64,000 bases of DNA from Cohnella candidum. Its GTDB lineage: Bacteria; Bacillota; Bacilli; Paenibacillales; Paenibacillaceae. Positions 61,199-64,000 of this stretch are shown here, one piece after another. The stretch is from the NCBI RefSeq assembly GCF_003713065.1, contig NZ_CP033433.1:2205001-2269000 (forward strand), written 5' to 3'. Every line of letters begins with the position of its first letter. The stretch's first letter is position 1. The position numbers were made by a program, and so were the translations under genes. The notes under the pieces are model-generated. The model searched no databases, was not told the origin of the DNA, and saw nothing but the letters and a program-made list of their open reading frames with translations.

Positions 61199-62962
61199 TT
61201 AAAACTCTCCGCAAACGATTTGCCGAATCTTCTCGATCGGTGCCTTGGGTACACGATCATAGGTTAACAGACCGTTGATTTCTTGCTCCACGTCCGTTAA
61301 TTGCGTATAGCAAAACCCTTGAACGACCGGAGAGAGGTACAGAGGACGAAATACGGCTTTCAGTCGGCGAAGGAAATCCTGCTCGTTGCTTGCCACGGAA
61401 TACCCCCATCCTTCCCCTCTCTTCGGAAAAGAAATGCCCCCGAATTCCGTGACGAGGATCGGCTGCCCTTCGTACGCGGCGCCTCCCACGAGTAATCTTC
61501 TTCTATTGGCCGGCATGGCTTGAATCGCATTATCCGCCGTGGCATAACGTTGGGACAATACGTCTTCCCTCCACTCGTAATCGTGAATGCCGACCAAATC
61601 CGTCTTCAGCATCTCCCATCCGTCGTTGCCGATGACGGGTCTCGTATCGTCCAGCGATTTGATCAGATGGTACAGCGACAAGACGTGTTGCTGCTGCCTC
61701 GCATCGATCTGGATGTTGGGAACGCCCCAGCTCTCGTTAATCGGAACCCACGCTGCGATGCAAGGATGGTTGTAATCCCTCTCCAGAATCTCTTGCCACT
61801 CGCGGGTAATCCGATGTACGTAGTCATCCGAATAAACGTAAGCGTTCGCGCATTCTCCCCAGACCAGCAAACCTTGCCGATCGCACTCTTATAAGAAGCG
61901 CGGATCTTCCGTTTTCTGATGTTTGCGCACGCCGTTAAATCCCATGGCCTTCGTGAGCTGAACGTCACGAACGATCGCATCCAGTGAAGGAGCGGTAAGA
62001 TTACCATCCGGAAAATAGCCTTGATCCAGCACCATGCGCATGAAATAAGGCCGGTTGTTCAATTTAAACTTGCCGTCTTCGATCGAAATTTTCCGCATGC
62101 CGAAATAACTGTCGCACTCGTCTACCGTGACACCGTTTACAGAAAGCTCGAAACGGATGTCGTACAAGTTCGGATTTTCCGGCGTCCACAAGCGGCCGAA
62201 TCCATGATCGTTGCCGCCATGCAGCCGGATCGTACGCGTCTCTTCCCTGCCGTGTATTCTGTATCGTTGTTCCGATACGGTCGTTCCTTCGAAGGTGACC
62301 CTCATTTTCAACCATACTTCTTGGCCGGCGGGATGATCGGTGACGAACGTACGAATCTCGATATCGTTCCGGTCGATATCCGGTTTGTATTTGATCTTCT
62401 TTAGATGAACGGCGTGGACAGGCTCAAGCCAGACGCTCTGCCAAATGCCCGTCGTCCGGGTGTAAAAGATGCCGGAAGAGCGTTCTTCCCAATATTGCTT
62501 GCCTCTAGGCTGCGTCAAATCCTTGCTGTCATCTTCGACTCTTACCGTTATGACGATGCGGTTACCCGTCAACAAATCGGTAATATCCGCTTGAAACGGG
62601 GTGTGACCGCCTTCGTGGATCGCGGCCAATTCCCCGTTGATCCACACTCGGGTCAGGTAATCCACCGCGCCAAAATGAATGATGATTCGCCTATCGTTCC
62701 AATCTTGCGGGATTTCGACGACTTTCCGATACCAGACGACATCATGAAAAGAAGGATCTCCGATACCGCTGAGCGCGCTTTGATATGCGAACGGCACTTG
62801 AATCTTCCGATTGAACGGAGAATCCGCCAAATACCACTTGTCTTTTTCTCCCTTCCTCTCATCGTCGAAAGCGAATTCCCATTCTCCATTTAAACTAAGC
62901 CATTCACTTCGCCGAAGTACCGGACGGGGATACTCCGTCCTGGTCGAATGGAACGTATTCAT
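61199..62962 (-). pseudogene. GH2 glycoside hydrolase interrupted by one in-frame TAA
   Basis: 587 residues if read through. N-terminal sugar-binding domain LNGEWEFAFDD and YRKVVEIPQDWNDRRIIIHF, then an immunoglobulin-like domain and a TIM barrel. The acid/base INESWG and nucleophile VTEFGG lie after the stop at 61889-61891 (codon 358). The reading frame is identical on both sides and the context EDPRFL-stop-ECDRQGLLVWGE fits a lost Tyr codon (TAT or TAC to TAA). Sequencing error or recent inactivation; either way the intact product is not encoded here. ATG 62962, GGAGGG 11 bp upstream. Confidence 0.8.
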
Positions 62963-63030
62963 CGCGTTCAACACCCTCCCGCACGATAACTGCTTCATCT
63001 CTTGCCGTAAATTAAATGTACCACATGCAA

Positions 63031-63070
63031 ATAAAAAAGACGTATTCGACTTGAACGAAGTCGAATACGC
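63031..63070 (-). terminator. Terminator of the YhhN-like gene, matching a DUF421 coding segment
   Basis: A perfect 12-bp stem with a 5-nt loop and TCTTTTTT on the minus strand. Its sequence is part of the 39-bp identity to the DUF421 gene at 53866. Confidence 0.8.
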
Positions 63071-63104
63071 CTTTCTGGTAGCGGGCGGTTCAGTCAAAGA
63101 ATAG
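63033..63104 (+). pseudogene. DUF421/YetF gene fragment
   Basis: Read on the plus strand it gives KKDVFDLNEVEYAFLVAGGS then VKE and a stop, the same frame and residues as DUF421 at 53866 (KKDVFDLNEVEYAILETDGS). 39 bases are identical, then one mismatch and six more matches. No start, no rest of the domain; a relic. Confidence 0.6.
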
Positions 63105-63777
63105 CTAAACCTTGCGCCCCCGTCGAATATTTATGGTTTTCAATACTCTTGGCAATCATGAATTGCGCGGCGTAATAAGTGACCATGACGGCATATCCGG
63201 CCCCATCGATCGGGGATACGAACATGTTCCAGGCTAGCAGGGAATCGGACACGAAGAATACGACCGCGCCTGCCATAGCGACCCCACTGCCGCTGATCAC
63301 AGCGCTGAGGATCATGGCGGATATGACGATGACGTAAACCAGTACGGGAAGCCACAGTCCGGTATTCCCTCCGGTGTATATCCCCTTATGTAATTCGCTA
63401 AGCAGCCAAGCAGAATACAGGGCAATGGGAATCAACGTCAATAGACGATAGAGAGACAACCCCCGCCATCTCGTCGCGAATGCCGCAATATACGTCAGGT
63501 GCGCGAGCAAGAAGGAGCTAAGCCCTAGAACGAACCATTTGCTGCCTTCCAACAGCAAGAAACAATCGCCGGCGGCCGAGAGAAGCAATCCCACGATGAC
63601 CAGGTTGCGATACGCTTTGGCGGTATTGCGCAGCGTTAAGGCGAGTCCGATGATGAGCAAGATCGTTCCCGGTTTCAAGATCCATCGCATGGTCATGCTT
63701 TGTTCCGCCATCGCCAGCAAATACCCTGCCCCTGATAAAATGATGATGGCTGTGAGCAACAATCTTTTCCGATCCAT
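63094..63777 (-). CDS. YhhN family membrane protein (lysoplasmalogenase-like)
   Basis: 227 residues, about eight hydrophobic helices. GLLLSAAGDCFLLLEGSKWF followed by GLSSFLLAHLTYIAAF and AVVFFVSDSLLAWN match the YhhN/TMEM86 pattern with its conserved Asp residues. ATG 63777 has GGAGGG 6 bp upstream. Last gene before the partial edge gene. Confidence 0.83.
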   Translation of the reverse strand: MDRKRLLLTAIIILSGAGYLLAMAEQSMTMRWILKPGTILLIIGLALTLRNTAKAYRNLVIVGLLLSAAGDCFLLLEGSKWFVLGLSSFLLAHLTYIAAFATRWRGLSLYRLLTLIPIALYSAWLLSELHKGIYTGGNTGLWLPVLVYVIVISAMILSAVISGSGVAMAGAVVFFVSDSLLAWNMFVSPIDGAGYAVMVTYYAAQFMIAKSIENHKYSTGAQGLAIL

Positions 63778-63878
63778 ACAATGCCCTCCAATTCGGATAG
63801 ATATCATATGGAAGAATAGCAAGTCGTTCTCACAGATTACTCCCAAGCCGTTCCGAACGGGAGCTGGCGAGCGTCTCC

Positions 63879-64000
63879 TTATCTGTTCGGAAATGCTTCC
63901 GATTTCGAAACCCTGATGCGATCGTGCGGAAAATAACGACCGAAATATTTCGCGACTCGGACATGCAGGTCTTTGTCATACCACGGCGAAAGTTCATGTT
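63879..64000 (-). CDS. Partial gene at the right edge, C-terminal end only
   Basis: About 40 codons ending SKSEAFPNR then TAA, preceded by ELSPWYDKDLHVRVAKYFG. Codon choice and aromatic content look coding, but I do not recognise the family. Confidence 0.45.
   Translation of the reverse strand, partial: HELSPWYDKDLHVRVAKYFGRYFPHDRIRVSKSEAFPNR

Noticed and set aside
1..64000. tRNA, rRNA, insertion sequences or prophage
   Set aside because: No cloverleaf, rRNA stretch, transposase or phage structural gene was recognised on either strand.

Overview
The window reads as chromosome of a spore-forming member of the Paenibacillaceae (Paenibacillus or Cohnella type). The evidence is the mid-50s G+C, strong AGGAGG ribosome sites with many GTG and TTG starts, GerP and YjcZ spore proteins, Bacillus-style rhaEW and lutABC genes, and a preQ1-I riboswitch before queCDE. 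I saw no rRNA, tRNA, insertion sequence, prophage or CRISPR array. Most genes lie on the minus strand.

Layout. 1-4.4 kb: partial kbl, an M29 aminopeptidase and a peptide-type ABC permease pair with no ATPase beside it. 4.5-7.6 kb: a membrane GGDEF/HD-GYP protein preceded by two tandem 33-residue membrane peptides, a DUF5317 membrane protein and a 57-residue HTH protein with its own strong promoter; this is the best candidate for an undescribed system. 7.8-14.1 kb: small housekeeping and stress genes (proline iminopeptidase, MBL hydrolase, YciI, UspA, DUF2203, MoaA, truncated globin, CBS, DinB, hydrolase). 14.4-18.4 kb: Gfo/Idh/MocA and ThuA genes divergent from an AraC regulator and a threonine-aldolase-like gene. 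18.6-19.4 kb: an Fnr-type regulator with a C-terminal Cys cluster. 19.5-28.5 kb: an eight-gene run, rhaEW, sensory-rhodopsin-transducer-like gene, rhaA, rhaB, deoR, lutA, lutB, lutC, which carries L-rhamnose to DHAP and lactate and lactate on to pyruvate.

28.9-36.0 kb is a spore and peptide-maturation block: an orphan fused YcaO cyclodehydratase, a Gly-rich protein, two YjcZ peptides, a zinc ribbon, several GerP-family proteins and two Hsp20-like proteins, with sigma-K-like -10 elements. 36.0-40.8 kb holds mobA, uspA, doxX, a secreted propeller-like protein and hcp. Perfect or near-perfect Fnr boxes sit exactly 32 bp upstream of the -10 elements of doxX and hcp (position -41.5), so the Fnr encoded at 18.6 kb probably drives a local anaerobic/nitrosative regulon. 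41.5-50 kb has a DUF5107-TPR protein, a mutarotase-like protein, a PhyH dioxygenase and two AraC regulators, then an MFS carrier. 50-57 kb: thrC, two LysR genes, a DapA-like gene, a short DUF421 gene, a DJ-1 amidotransferase and an MFS carrier. 57-59 kb: queCDE under a preQ1 riboswitch. 59-64 kb: an MmyB-type regulator, an epimerase, a GH2 gene broken by one in-frame stop, a YhhN-like gene and a partial gene at the right edge.

Beyond genes, three intergenic regions (14.2, 28.7 and 37.9 kb) each carry the same composite element: four ~25-bp imperfect palindromes with core spacings of about 51, 62 and 51 bp. The spacing is kept while the arm sequence differs between copies. This is the clearest non-coding structure that ordinary annotation does not explain.
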